Below are positions 14,833-22,390 of a stretch of 36,495 bases of DNA, piece after piece; within the stretch, counting starts at the first letter, position 1, and each line of letters opens with the position of its first letter. The notes under the pieces were generated by a model that saw only the letters and a program-made list of their open reading frames with translations, searched no databases and was not told the origin of the DNA. The stretch comes from Holdemanella sp. MSK.7.32 (GTDB lineage Bacteria; Bacillota_I; Bacilli_A; Erysipelotrichales; Erysipelotrichaceae). The position numbers and the translations under genes are program-made. The stretch is from positions 1 to 36,495 of the forward strand of contig NZ_JANFYN010000023.1 in NCBI RefSeq assembly GCF_024460475.1, given 5' to 3'.

Positions 14833-14874
14833 CGCGTATAATAAAGTGTATACAAAAAAAGGAGTTGTTTATTT

Positions 14875-15855
14875 ATGCCAATCAACATACCCGATGCATT
14901 GCCCGCAAAAGACATATTAGAAAGTGAAAAAATCTTTGCGATTGAAGATAAAAGTGCACATAGACAAAGAATTCGACCATTAAAAATCGTGATTTTAAAT
15001 CTAATGCCTAAAAAAATAGAAACAGAAACTCAGATTTTACGATTAATTTCAAAGAGTGCATTACAGGTCGACATAGATTTTATGATGGTAAAAAACCATG
15101 TTTCTAAAAATACAAGCCAAGATCATTTAGTCAAATTCTATACATACTTTGAAAAGTTAAAAGATAATTATTATGATGGAATGATCATTACAGGAGCTCC
15201 TGTAGAACATCTAGAATATGAAGACGTCGATTATTGGAATGAACTTGAAGAAATCATGGAATGGTCTAAAACGCATGTCTATTCCACATTACATATTTGT
15301 TGGGGAGCACAAGCCGGACTTTATTATCATTATGGAGTTCAAAAGCATATCTTGCCAGAAAAAGTATTCGGCATCTTCCCAGAACAATTAGTCGATGAAT
15401 ACGACTTTTTAACCAATGGCTTTGATGAAATCCACTATACGCCGCATTCAAGACATACGGCAATTGATGAAGAAGCCGTCAAAAAAGTGAAATGCTTATC
15501 TATTCTATCTAAAAATGATGAAATTGGTTCAAACATCATTGTCACAAAGGACTATCGTCAAATATTTATTTTAGGTCATTTAGAATATGGAAAAGAAACA
15601 TTAAAAGATGAGTATTTTAGAGATTTAAAAGCCAATAAACCCATCCATATTCCATTTAACTATTTTCCCGATGATGATCCAGAAAAAGAACCAATCTTAA
15701 AATGGAGAAGCCATGCCAATCTTCTATATCGAAACTGGCTAAACTATGTATATCAATTGACGCCATTTGAAATCGAAGAAATTGGAAAAATAAAAGAACC
15801 CATTGGTACGGGTTCTAGAGAAAATCATGGCTATGCCAAGACTTTTACGAAGTAA
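14875..15855 (+). CDS. metA: homoserine O-acetyltransferase, MetA type
   Basis: A 326-residue enzyme of the MetA (glutamine-amidotransferase-like) fold that acylates homoserine, the first committed step to methionine. Catalytic residues fall at the canonical numbers: Cys142 in HICWGAQAGLY, His235 and Glu237 in LGHLEYG. Residue 111 is Glu (TGAPVEHLEYE). In characterised MetA enzymes Glu111 gives acetyl-CoA use and Gly111 (as in E. coli) succinyl-CoA use, so this is predicted to be an acetyltransferase despite the usual succinyltransferase label. That agrees with metY just upstream. The ribosome site AAAGGAG is about 10 nt before the ATG. The terminator stem begins inside its last codons. Confidence 0.93.
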   Translation: MPINIPDALPAKDILESEKIFAIEDKSAHRQRIRPLKIVILNLMPKKIETETQILRLISKSALQVDIDFMMVKNHVSKNTSQDHLVKFYTYFEKLKDNYYDGMIITGAPVEHLEYEDVDYWNELEEIMEWSKTHVYSTLHICWGAQAGLYYHYGVQKHILPEKVFGIFPEQLVDEYDFLTNGFDEIHYTPHSRHTAIDEEAVKKVKCLSILSKNDEIGSNIIVTKDYRQIFILGHLEYGKETLKDEYFRDLKANKPIHIPFNYFPDDDPEKEPILKWRSHANLLYRNWLNYVYQLTPFEIEEIGKIKEPIGTGSRENHGYAKTFTK

Positions 15856-15875
15856 TTTTTTACTTCGTATTTTTT
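15846..15875. terminator. metA / cysK shared terminator
   Basis: TACGAAGTA pairs perfectly with TACTTCGTA around a 6-nt T loop, with T-rich tails. The metA stop lies in the left arm, and the convergent cysK ends at 15877. Confidence 0.85.
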
Positions 15876-15876
15876 A

Positions 15877-16806
15877 TTATTCCGCAAACATTGGAGTAGA
15901 TAAATAACGCTCACCTGTATCTGGTAATAATACGACGATTGTTTTCCCTTTGTTTTCGGGACGTTTTGCGATTTGAATAGCGGCATATGTAGCAGCACCA
16001 CTTGAAATACCTACTAACATACCTTCATTATGTGCAATCAAACGACCTGTTTCATAAGCTTGTTCATTTGTGACTGTAAATACTTCATCGTATACACTTG
16101 TATCCAAAGTGTTTGGAACAAAGCCAGCACCAATACCTTGAATACCATGAGGACCTGCATAACCTTGTGAAAGTACTGGACTTGTTGCAGGTTCAACCGC
16201 AATCACTTTCACATTTGGATTTTGATCCTTCAAATATTTACCTGTACCACTTACAGTACCACCTGTTCCAACACCGGCAACAAAAATATCAACTTTCCCT
16301 TCTGTATCTTTCCAAATTTCTGGACCTGTTGATTCATAATGAGCCTGAGGGTTTGATGGATTTTCAAATTGACTTGGAATAAAGCTATTTGGTATAGTGG
16401 CTGCCAATTCCTTTGCTTTTGCGATAGCCCCCTTCATACCAGTCTTTCCATCTGTTAAAACAACTTTAGCGCCATACGCCTTCAATAGGTTACGACGCTC
16501 TACACTCATTGTTTCAGGCATTGTCATAATAGCCTTATATCCCTTAGCCGCTGCAACAGACGCAATACCAATACCTGTATTTCCACTTGTTGGCTCAATC
16601 AATGTAGCTCCCGGTTTAATTTTCCCTGCTTTTTCAGCATCCTCAATCATTTTCTTTGCGATACGATCCTTTACACTTCCTGCTGGATTAAAAAATTCTA
16701 CTTTCGCAACAACTCTAGAATCTAAACTTTCTTTTTCTTCAATATGTGTTAATTCTACTAATGGTGTATTTCCAATTAAATCTGAAATTGCTTTATATAC
16801 TGTCAT
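15877..16806 (-). CDS. cysK: cysteine synthase (O-acetylserine sulfhydrylase)
   Basis: A 309-residue PLP enzyme that makes cysteine from O-acetylserine and sulfide. IGNTPLVEL at the N terminus, the PLP lysine Lys46 in NPAGSVKDRIA, the substrate loop EPTSGNTGIG and the phosphate-binding GTGGTVSGTG are all intact. The ending LLPDTGERYLSTPMF is typical for CysK rather than CysM. AGGAGG lies 8 nt upstream. It faces metA across a shared terminator and has a perfect consensus promoter 105 bp upstream with CCTA/TAGG repeats beside it, suggesting high expression unless repressed. Confidence 0.95.
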   Translation of the reverse strand: MTVYKAISDLIGNTPLVELTHIEEKESLDSRVVAKVEFFNPAGSVKDRIAKKMIEDAEKAGKIKPGATLIEPTSGNTGIGIASVAAAKGYKAIMTMPETMSVERRNLLKAYGAKVVLTDGKTGMKGAIAKAKELAATIPNSFIPSQFENPSNPQAHYESTGPEIWKDTEGKVDIFVAGVGTGGTVSGTGKYLKDQNPNVKVIAVEPATSPVLSQGYAGPHGIQGIGAGFVPNTLDTSVYDEVFTVTNEQAYETGRLIAHNEGMLVGISSGAATYAAIQIAKRPENKGKTIVVLLPDTGERYLSTPMFAE

Positions 16807-16890
16807 TTTCTTTTCCTCCTATTAAACAAATTCAATATTATTCATTTAAAGAGCTACAACATCGTTTCATAATCAGTACCTCCACTCACT

Positions 16891-16940
16891 ATTCCTAGTA
16901 ACTTTATAGGCATTATAGGAGTTTGACTTCCCATTGTCAA
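16891..16940 (-). promoter_or_regulatory. consensus cysK promoter with overlapping repeats
   Basis: On the minus strand TTGACA (16940-16935), exactly 17 bp, then TATAAT (16917-16912): a perfect sigma-A promoter. The -10 lies within a TCCTATAAT/GCCTATAAA pair of 10-bp-spaced repeats, and a CCTA-N9-TAGG inverted repeat overlaps the start point. A repressor such as the nearby Rrf2 protein could bind there (inference). The leader to the ATG is about 100 nt and shows no T-box or SAM motif. Confidence 0.8.
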
Positions 16941-16968
16941 CAAACAAATGATAGAAATTCATCTATCA

Positions 16969-17382
16969 CTAATCCAATAATTCTAGCCCATACTCCATCA
17001 AACACTCATTGGTTTCATATACACTCTTATGATTTTCAATACAATAGATCAATAGTGCATCTCTTTTTACCTTTGGATACAACATGCCATTATTGGATAA
17101 AGACAATAAGTTATTTGTCATACGCAAATCCAATCCTAAAGCTAAGCTTAACTGAATCACCTTATCTTTATTAGGAACCTTTGAACCATCAAAGATTTGA
17201 TACCCATAATTTCTCTGTATAGTTGTCATTGATAAAACTTGCGCCTTAGTTACATGTTTAATTTCTAATATGTGATTTAAATACTTTGAAAAAGTTAAAT
17301 TGCCTAGACTTTCCATCAAAGTACTTAATCCATCACTCTTTGTTTCTTGAATTGTTTTTAATAATTGATTTGTCTCTGCCAT
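16969..17382 (-). CDS. small HTH-like DNA-binding protein paired with a kinase
   Basis: A 137-residue cytoplasmic protein. The middle, about residues 55-90, reads TTIQRNYGYQIFDGSKVPNKDKVIQLSLALGL and looks like an XRE-type helix-turn-helix followed by helical repeats. The C-terminal part (DALLIYCIENHKSVYETNECLMEYGLELLD) is helical. Proteins of this type are found beside Ser/Thr kinases in Firmicutes, as here; function unknown. The ATG at 17382 has no ribosome site, but a TATATT -10 lies 9 nt upstream, so a leaderless mRNA is likely. It is divergent from the kinase gene, the two ATGs being only 33 bp apart. Confidence 0.65.
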   Translation of the reverse strand: MAETNQLLKTIQETKSDGLSTLMESLGNLTFSKYLNHILEIKHVTKAQVLSMTTIQRNYGYQIFDGSKVPNKDKVIQLSLALGLDLRMTNNLLSLSNNGMLYPKVKRDALLIYCIENHKSVYETNECLMEYGLELLD

Positions 17383-17397
17383 AATACTTATAATATA
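17365..17397. promoter_or_regulatory. interleaved divergent promoters of the HTH and kinase genes
   Basis: For the kinase, -35 TTGATT (17365-17370) and -10 TATAAT (17389-17394) are 18 bp apart; the -35 lies inside the HTH gene. For the HTH gene, TATATT on the minus strand covers 17397-17392. The two -10 boxes overlap, so the promoters should be mutually exclusive. Confidence 0.55.
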
Positions 17398-17415
17398 CAC
17401 AAGAAAGAGCAATTT

Positions 17416-18384
17416 ATGAAGACTTTACAAATAATTAAACAAGATCAAGATAAAACTATTTCATTAGTAGAACATGAAACATCACACACTAAATATATCC
17501 AGAAAGAATTGAATTATTATGATAAAACACTTTATCAAACACTTCAAAAGATAAAGAATCCATATTTACCTAAAATTTTTGTAATACAAGAAAGTGACAA
17601 TCATTTAATACTAATTGAAGAATATATAGAAGGTAAAACATTGGATCAACAATCCTTTTCAAAAGAACAAGTTAAAGACATCATGCATCAATTATGTGAA
17701 TGTTTAGATGCATTACATAAGTTAAATCCACCTATTATCCATCGTGATATCAAACCAGAAAATATTATTTATCATGATAATAAGGTTACACTCCTTGATT
17801 TTGGCATTGCTCGTTTTCTAGATTCCAAAAAAACTAAAGATACTCTTATCTTAGGCAGTGTTGGCTATGCAGCACCTGAACAATTTGGCTTTCAACAATC
17901 CAATCCGCAAACAGATATATATGCCTTGGGTAAATTAATGAACTACCTATTAAATGGTTCACTAGAACATCAAAACAATGTTCCCTTTGATTTAAAACAA
18001 GTCATTTTAAAGGCAACACAATTAGATTATAAGAATCGCTATAATTCGGTTAAAGAAATGGATCTAGCCATTCAACAAAAACAAGTAATTATTCCACCTT
18101 TCAATAATGCTACTTTAAAATCCAAGATGATTAGCCTTGCATGGATTGCGTTTATACTTATGGTTGTAGTAGATATGCAACCTGGTGAAACAATCCATAA
18201 CAGCTTTATTAATAAACTGAGTTGTTTTGTGTTTATATATTTTGGTTTATTCCTTTACTACAACAAGAATTTATTCCATAAATACATGTCTAAAGTCCCT
18301 TGGCCAATCCTTTATTCTGTCATTTTCTTTCTATTTTTATGTCTAGACGTATGGTTTTTCATGTGGATTGATTCCCTAATTTAA
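17416..18384 (+). CDS. membrane-linked Ser/Thr protein kinase
   Basis: A 322-residue Hanks-type kinase with a C-terminal membrane region. Catalytic motifs are intact: Lys30 (YIQKEL) as the likely beta-3 lysine, HRDIKPEN with Asp111, DFG at 128-130 and APE at 153-155. The N-terminal lobe is short and shows no glycine-rich P-loop. After the kinase domain (to about residue 230) come three or four hydrophobic segments (about 238-320), and there is no PASTA domain, so it is not PrkC/PknB. The start at 17416 has GAAAGAG upstream. It is divergent from a HTH gene and followed by an Ltp-type lipoprotein. The target is unknown; phosphorylation of the HTH protein is a reasonable guess. Confidence 0.85.
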   Translation: MKTLQIIKQDQDKTISLVEHETSHTKYIQKELNYYDKTLYQTLQKIKNPYLPKIFVIQESDNHLILIEEYIEGKTLDQQSFSKEQVKDIMHQLCECLDALHKLNPPIIHRDIKPENIIYHDNKVTLLDFGIARFLDSKKTKDTLILGSVGYAAPEQFGFQQSNPQTDIYALGKLMNYLLNGSLEHQNNVPFDLKQVILKATQLDYKNRYNSVKEMDLAIQQKQVIIPPFNNATLKSKMISLAWIAFILMVVVDMQPGETIHNSFINKLSCFVFIYFGLFLYYNKNLFHKYMSKVPWPILYSVIFFLFLCLDVWFFMWIDSLI

Positions 18385-18386
18385 AT

Positions 18387-18403
18387 GTATGCTCATGGCA
18401 TAC
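18387..18403. repeat. hairpin GTATGC / GCATAC after the kinase gene
   Basis: A perfect 6-bp stem with a 5-nt loop starts 2 nt past the kinase stop. There is no T run directly after it, so it is either a weak terminator or an operator for the lipoprotein gene. Confidence 0.4.
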
Positions 18404-18455
18404 CAAACATCTTTATATATTTCTTATACTAAAGAAAAAGAAATAAGGAGTATAT

Positions 18456-19049
18456 ATGAAAAAGGGTTTAAAAGTATTTTTAGGAGCCGCTATTGTCTTA
18501 TCGGCTGTCGCATGTTCAACAACGAGTGATGAAGAGACAAAGACTAAAGAAACAAAAGAAAAAATAGTAGAAACAAAGGAAGATACAAGTGTTCCAAAAG
18601 AGTATCGTAATGCACTGCATAAAGCTGAAAATTACAGTAAAATGATGCACATGTCCAAACAAAGAATCTATGATCAATTGACTTCAGAATATGGAGAAAA
18701 GTTTGATGCAGAAGCTGCCCAATATGCGATTGATAATCTAAATGCGGATTATAATGAAAATGCATTAAAATGCGGAGAAAACTACAAAAAGACGATGCAT
18801 ATGTCAAAAGCTCGAATCTATGATCAATTAACTTCGGAAAACGGAGAAAAATTCACAGCTGAGCAAGCACAATATGCGATTGATAATATTAAAGGAGACT
18901 ATTTAGAAGCAGCTTTAAAGTCCGCAAAGAACTATCAAGAAACTATGAACATGTCAAAAGATGCCATCTATGATCAATTAACTTCGGAATATGGAGAAAA
19001 ATTCACAGCTGAAGAAGCACAATATGCGATTGATAATTTAGATGACTAA
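18456..19049 (+). CDS. Ltp-repeat surface lipoprotein
   Basis: A 197-residue exported lipoprotein. It has a signal peptide with lipobox LSAVAC (Cys20), a short charged linker of Glu/Lys/Thr, then three 50-residue repeats, each with the pattern MHMSKxRIYDQLTSEYGEKF and AEEAQYAIDN. These match the Ltp / host cell surface-exposed lipoprotein repeat family. Family knowledge: the Ltp protein of a streptococcal phage blocks DNA entry of other phages (superinfection exclusion); other members have unknown roles. The repeats are also similar in DNA (150-bp period), so copy number may vary between strains. The AAGGAG ribosome site is 8 nt upstream. Confidence 0.85.
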   Translation: MKKGLKVFLGAAIVLSAVACSTTSDEETKTKETKEKIVETKEDTSVPKEYRNALHKAENYSKMMHMSKQRIYDQLTSEYGEKFDAEAAQYAIDNLNADYNENALKCGENYKKTMHMSKARIYDQLTSENGEKFTAEQAQYAIDNIKGDYLEAALKSAKNYQETMNMSKDAIYDQLTSEYGEKFTAEEAQYAIDNLDD

Positions 19050-19064
19050 TCTTATACTAAAGGC

Positions 19065-19592
19065 ATGAAACTTGCTATATTATTTCCTGGAATTGGATAT
19101 CACACAGATAAACCATTACTATACTATTCAAAGAAGATATTAAAAAATATGGATTATGAAATAAAAGAAATTCATTTTAAAAACCTAGACTTTGATTTAA
19201 ACAAATCTAAAGATGAGGCATATAAACAAGCCAAAGACCAAATTCATAAATTCGATTTAAAAGCTTATGATTCCATTCTTTTTATCTCAAAAAGTATAGG
19301 TACTTATTGTGCAGCTAAACTTGCCCATGAATATAAGTTAACTGCCAATATCTATTTCACACCATTAGATTTTACTTTGGAATATCTTCAACAAAAAGAT
19401 TTAGTGTATTCTGGAACCAAAGATCAGTGGGCTAACTTCGATAAGATTGAACACTATTGTATTTATCATCTTATCGAATTTCATAGTATTGTTGATGGGA
19501 ATCATTCTTTAGAAACAGGAAATATTCAAACAGACATTGAGAATTTGAAACAAATCATGTATCGTGTAGAAACATTTATCCACAGCTTATAA
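19065..19592 (+). CDS. alpha/beta-hydrolase-like protein
   Basis: A 175-residue cytoplasmic protein. ILFPGIGYHTDKP near the start resembles an oxyanion-hole segment, LFISKSIGTYCAAKLA looks like a degenerate nucleophile elbow (Ser in place of the first Gly), and DGNHSLE near the C terminus could supply the catalytic His. The length fits a minimal alpha/beta hydrolase. The substrate is unknown. The ribosome site is poor (AAAGG directly before the ATG) and the gene begins 15 nt after the lipoprotein, so translation may depend on coupling. It overlaps the convergent HD gene by 6 bp. Confidence 0.65.
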   Translation: MKLAILFPGIGYHTDKPLLYYSKKILKNMDYEIKEIHFKNLDFDLNKSKDEAYKQAKDQIHKFDLKAYDSILFISKSIGTYCAAKLAHEYKLTANIYFTPLDFTLEYLQQKDLVYSGTKDQWANFDKIEHYCIYHLIEFHSIVDGNHSLETGNIQTDIENLKQIMYRVETFIHSL

Positions 19593-19609
19593 GGCTGTGG
19601 ATATTTTTA
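19580..19609. terminator. convergent terminator
   Basis: CCACAGC pairs with GCTGTGG around a 7-nt loop and is followed by ATATTTTT. The last codons of both convergent genes lie inside the stem. Confidence 0.65.
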
Positions 19610-20195
19610 ATTGATCTTTTAGACGCTCAAAATAATTCATTTGAAATTGAATACGATCTAGCCATAATGCTTGTGCTGTTTGGGTTGTACACTTATAAGA
19701 AGCATATTCATTCAATGTTTGTAACATAGACTCCACATATTGAATCTGTACATCTATTGGTTGTTTACTAAACTGCACAGCTTCTAACGTTTCATATAAA
19801 CGATAAGCTCCCACACGATCAATATTATCAGCTTCCTGTACGCTTAAAGTAAACGCATTATATTCCCCATTAAAATCAGCTTTTAAATCTACATGAATCG
19901 CAATAGAAAAACATATATCATGAATACGCTCTTTAGGATAGTCAATCGATTCCAAAAATTCACGAACCATTTTACTTGATACCCTGCCATGATTTTGCCA
20001 CTCATCCTGTGTTTTAAAAGGTGTACAATAGCTTACATCATGCAACAGACACGCAATCATTAAATCTTCTACATTCAACCCTTCTTTTTCAGCAATTTTC
20101 TTTCCAATATTTGCGACACGATACGAATGAGCCAAACGATATGTATCCTTTATTTTCAATTTCAAATAGTCTTGAGCCTTAACTAAGTACTCCAT
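19587..20195 (-). CDS. HD-domain phosphohydrolase
   Basis: A 202-residue soluble protein with a metal-binding HD domain: His23 (LAHSYRVA), His52-Asp53 (CLLHDVSY), a further His in SIAIHVDLK and a distal Asp in QEADNIDRVG. It is similar to small HD hydrolases of the YedJ/YpgQ type that act on nucleotides, but the substrate cannot be assigned. There is no ribosome site before the ATG; instead a perfect TATAAT lies 6 nt upstream, which predicts a leaderless mRNA starting at the ATG itself. Confidence 0.8.
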   Translation of the reverse strand: MEYLVKAQDYLKLKIKDTYRLAHSYRVANIGKKIAEKEGLNVEDLMIACLLHDVSYCTPFKTQDEWQNHGRVSSKMVREFLESIDYPKERIHDICFSIAIHVDLKADFNGEYNAFTLSVQEADNIDRVGAYRLYETLEAVQFSKQPIDVQIQYVESMLQTLNEYASYKCTTQTAQALWLDRIQFQMNYFERLKDQLKISTAL

Positions 20196-20201
20196 ATACT
20201 C

Positions 20202-20207
20202 ATTATA
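20202..20207 (-). promoter_or_regulatory. -10 box for a leaderless HD-domain mRNA
   Basis: TATAAT on the minus strand ends 6 nt before the ATG at 20195, the usual distance from a -10 to the first transcribed base. Confidence 0.5.
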
Positions 20208-20214
20208 CTATTTC

Positions 20215-20233
20215 TTTCAGAAAATTTCTGAAA
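20215..20233. promoter_or_regulatory. palindrome TTTCAGAAA-N-TTTCTGAAA, possible operator
   Basis: A perfect 9-bp inverted repeat with a one-base centre lies between the divergent HD and aroB genes. Its right arm overlaps the likely aroB -35 (CTGAAA, 20228-20233). The symmetry suits a dimeric repressor. Confidence 0.55.
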
Positions 20234-20256
20234 AAAACTTATGTTCATGGTATGAT
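20228..20256 (+). promoter_or_regulatory. candidate aroB operon promoter
   Basis: -35 CTGAAA and -10 TATGAT (20251-20256) are separated by 17 bp, with the aroB ribosome site GAAAGGAG directly downstream. The -35 is weak and sits in the palindrome. Confidence 0.45.
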
Positions 20257-20277
20257 ATACGAAAGGAGTTTTTTATT

Positions 20278-21291
20278 ATGAAGTTAAATGTCAATTTAGA
20301 AAATCATTCATATCCAATATATATTGAAAGAAGCGCAATTCATAAAGTACATGAATATATTCCTGTATCAAGAAAAATTGCGATTATCACAGATACAGGT
20401 GTGCCTGAAAAATGGGTCAACATCGTAAAAGAACAGTGTCCTGATTCTTTTATATGCACTATTTTGCAAGGTGAACCATCCAAATGTTTTGATCAATATA
20501 AAAATCTTTTAGAAGAAATGATTTCACACAACATGTCTAGAAAAGATGCCATTATTGCACTAGGCGGTGGTGTTGTCGGAGATCTTGCAGGTTTTGTCGC
20601 CGCTAGCTATATGCGAGGCATTGATTTCTACAACATCCCAACAACTGTATTAAGTCAGGTTGATTCAAGTGTAGGCGGAAAAGTAGCTATTGATATGGGT
20701 TCCTACAAAAACATTGTAGGGGCATTTTGGCAACCTAAAACCGTTATTATCGATCCAAACGTATTATCTACACTTTCTCTTCGTCAACAACACAATGGAT
20801 TATGTGAAGCTTTAAAAATGGGACTCATTTTAGATGATCATTTAGTCTCTCTATTTGAACAAGAAACAATAGATATCGATGCGATTATTACGCGTTCCAT
20901 TGAATTAAAGCGAGATGTAGTTCAACAAGACGAAAGAGAAAGTAATCTTAGAAAAATTTTAAACTTTGGACACACCATTGGACACGCCATTGAATCTGCA
21001 TATGGATTAAATACATATCTTCATGGAGAATGTGTGGCGATGGGTATGTTATTTTTTATTGAAGATAAAACATTAAAACAACGCGTATTAAACATATATA
21101 AAAAGCTAGATTTACCTCAAGTACCAAACTATGATACTTCCACATTATTAGAATATGTAACACATGATAAGAAAAGCAGTCATAATACAGTATCTACCGT
21201 TTTAGTTAAACAATCTGGTTCTTATATCATCAAAGAACTTTCTTTTAAAGAAATACAAGAAGTATTAGAAAGAGGACCTTATGAAAAATAA
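20278..21291 (+). CDS. aroB: 3-dehydroquinate synthase
   Basis: A 337-residue NAD- and metal-dependent enzyme, second step of the shikimate pathway. ALGGGVVGDLAGFVAASYMRGI with the NAD-binding glycines, PTTVLSQVDSSVGGKVAID, and the metal ligands in LCEALKMG, LNFGHTIGHAIE and LHGECVAMGM are intact. It is slightly short of the usual 350-360 residues. First gene of aroB-aroC-aroA-tyrA; its 3' end overlaps aroC by 11 bp. The AAAGGAG site lies 10 nt upstream. Confidence 0.96.
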   Translation: MKLNVNLENHSYPIYIERSAIHKVHEYIPVSRKIAIITDTGVPEKWVNIVKEQCPDSFICTILQGEPSKCFDQYKNLLEEMISHNMSRKDAIIALGGGVVGDLAGFVAASYMRGIDFYNIPTTVLSQVDSSVGGKVAIDMGSYKNIVGAFWQPKTVIIDPNVLSTLSLRQQHNGLCEALKMGLILDDHLVSLFEQETIDIDAIITRSIELKRDVVQQDERESNLRKILNFGHTIGHAIESAYGLNTYLHGECVAMGMLFFIEDKTLKQRVLNIYKKLDLPQVPNYDTSTLLEYVTHDKKSSHNTVSTVLVKQSGSYIIKELSFKEIQEVLERGPYEK

Positions 21292-22390
21292 TTTTGGTAC
21301 AAATATATCTTGGACATTATTTGGTGAAAGCCATGGTCCTGCCATTGGTATTACGTTAGATGGTCTTCCTGCAGGCTTTAAGGTGGATATGGAACAAATT
21401 AAATCTGACATGGATAAGCGTAAGGCAACAGGTAAAATTTCAACACAAAGACACGAAGCGGATGAAGTGCATATTCTTTCTGGAATGTATAATGGCTATA
21501 CAACAGGTACAGCTCTTACCATTCTAATTGAAAACCAAAACACAAAGTCAAAAGACTATTCTGCTTTTCATGGAAGATTGCGTCCTGGACATGCTGATTT
21601 TACTGCCTTTGAAAAATACAACGGATATCAAGACTATCGTGGTGGCGGACACTTTTCTGGAAGACTTACCGCATGCATTGTAGCTGCCGGAAGCATTTGC
21701 AGACAAATTCTGAAATCACAAGGCATTGTAATTGGATCACACATTGAAAGCTTATATACGCTATCAGATATTCCTTTTAGTCAAGACTCTCGTGTTTTAG
21801 AAAAACAAATTCAAGAAGTCAATGATAAAACCTTTGCGGTTATAGATGATCAAGTCAAAGACCAAATGATTCAAGAAATTGAAAAAGCAGCTGCTGAAGG
21901 TGATTCATTAGGTGGTATTTTAGAAACTGCCATTATAGGCCTTCCTGCAGGACTAGGAGAACCTTTCTTTGATTCAGTAGAAAGCATTTTATCGCACTTA
22001 ATTTTCTCTGTACCAGCCGTCAAAGGCGTTTCCTTTGGCGAAGGATTTGGCTTTGCGAAACTTAAAGGTTCTCAAGCCAATGATGCCTTCCGTTTTACTA
22101 ATAAAATTGAAACCAAGACAAATCACAATGCCGGAATCAATGGCGGCATCACAAATGGCATGCCAATTTTAATCCATACTTGTATTAAGCCAACACCATC
22201 GATTTTTAAAACACAAGAATCTGTGGATTATCTTTCAAAAGAAAACGTGGATCTTAAAATTCAAGGAAGACACGACCCATGCATCTTGCACCGAGCAAGA
22301 ATTGTTGTGGATAGTGTAGTTGCGTTTGGTTTATTAGATTTATATATGTCTAGGCTTGCCATTAAGCCACTTCAGGGGGATTTTGAATGA
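21281..22390 (+). CDS. aroC: chorismate synthase
   Basis: A 369-residue FMN-dependent lyase converting EPSP to chorismate. The N-terminal GESHGPAIGITLDGLPAG, the middle HFSGRLTACIVAAGSI and the C-terminal RHDPCILHRARIVVDSV signatures are all present. It overlaps aroB by 11 bp and aroA by 4 bp, so expression is tightly coupled within the operon. Confidence 0.97.
   Translation: MKNNFGTNISWTLFGESHGPAIGITLDGLPAGFKVDMEQIKSDMDKRKATGKISTQRHEADEVHILSGMYNGYTTGTALTILIENQNTKSKDYSAFHGRLRPGHADFTAFEKYNGYQDYRGGGHFSGRLTACIVAAGSICRQILKSQGIVIGSHIESLYTLSDIPFSQDSRVLEKQIQEVNDKTFAVIDDQVKDQMIQEIEKAAAEGDSLGGILETAIIGLPAGLGEPFFDSVESILSHLIFSVPAVKGVSFGEGFGFAKLKGSQANDAFRFTNKIETKTNHNAGINGGITNGMPILIHTCIKPTPSIFKTQESVDYLSKENVDLKIQGRHDPCILHRARIVVDSVVAFGLLDLYMSRLAIKPLQGDFE

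Noticed and set aside
16807..16911. T-box or SAM riboswitch before cysK
   Set aside because: The leader is only about 100 nt and shows no T-box sequence, no SAM core and no terminator hairpin.
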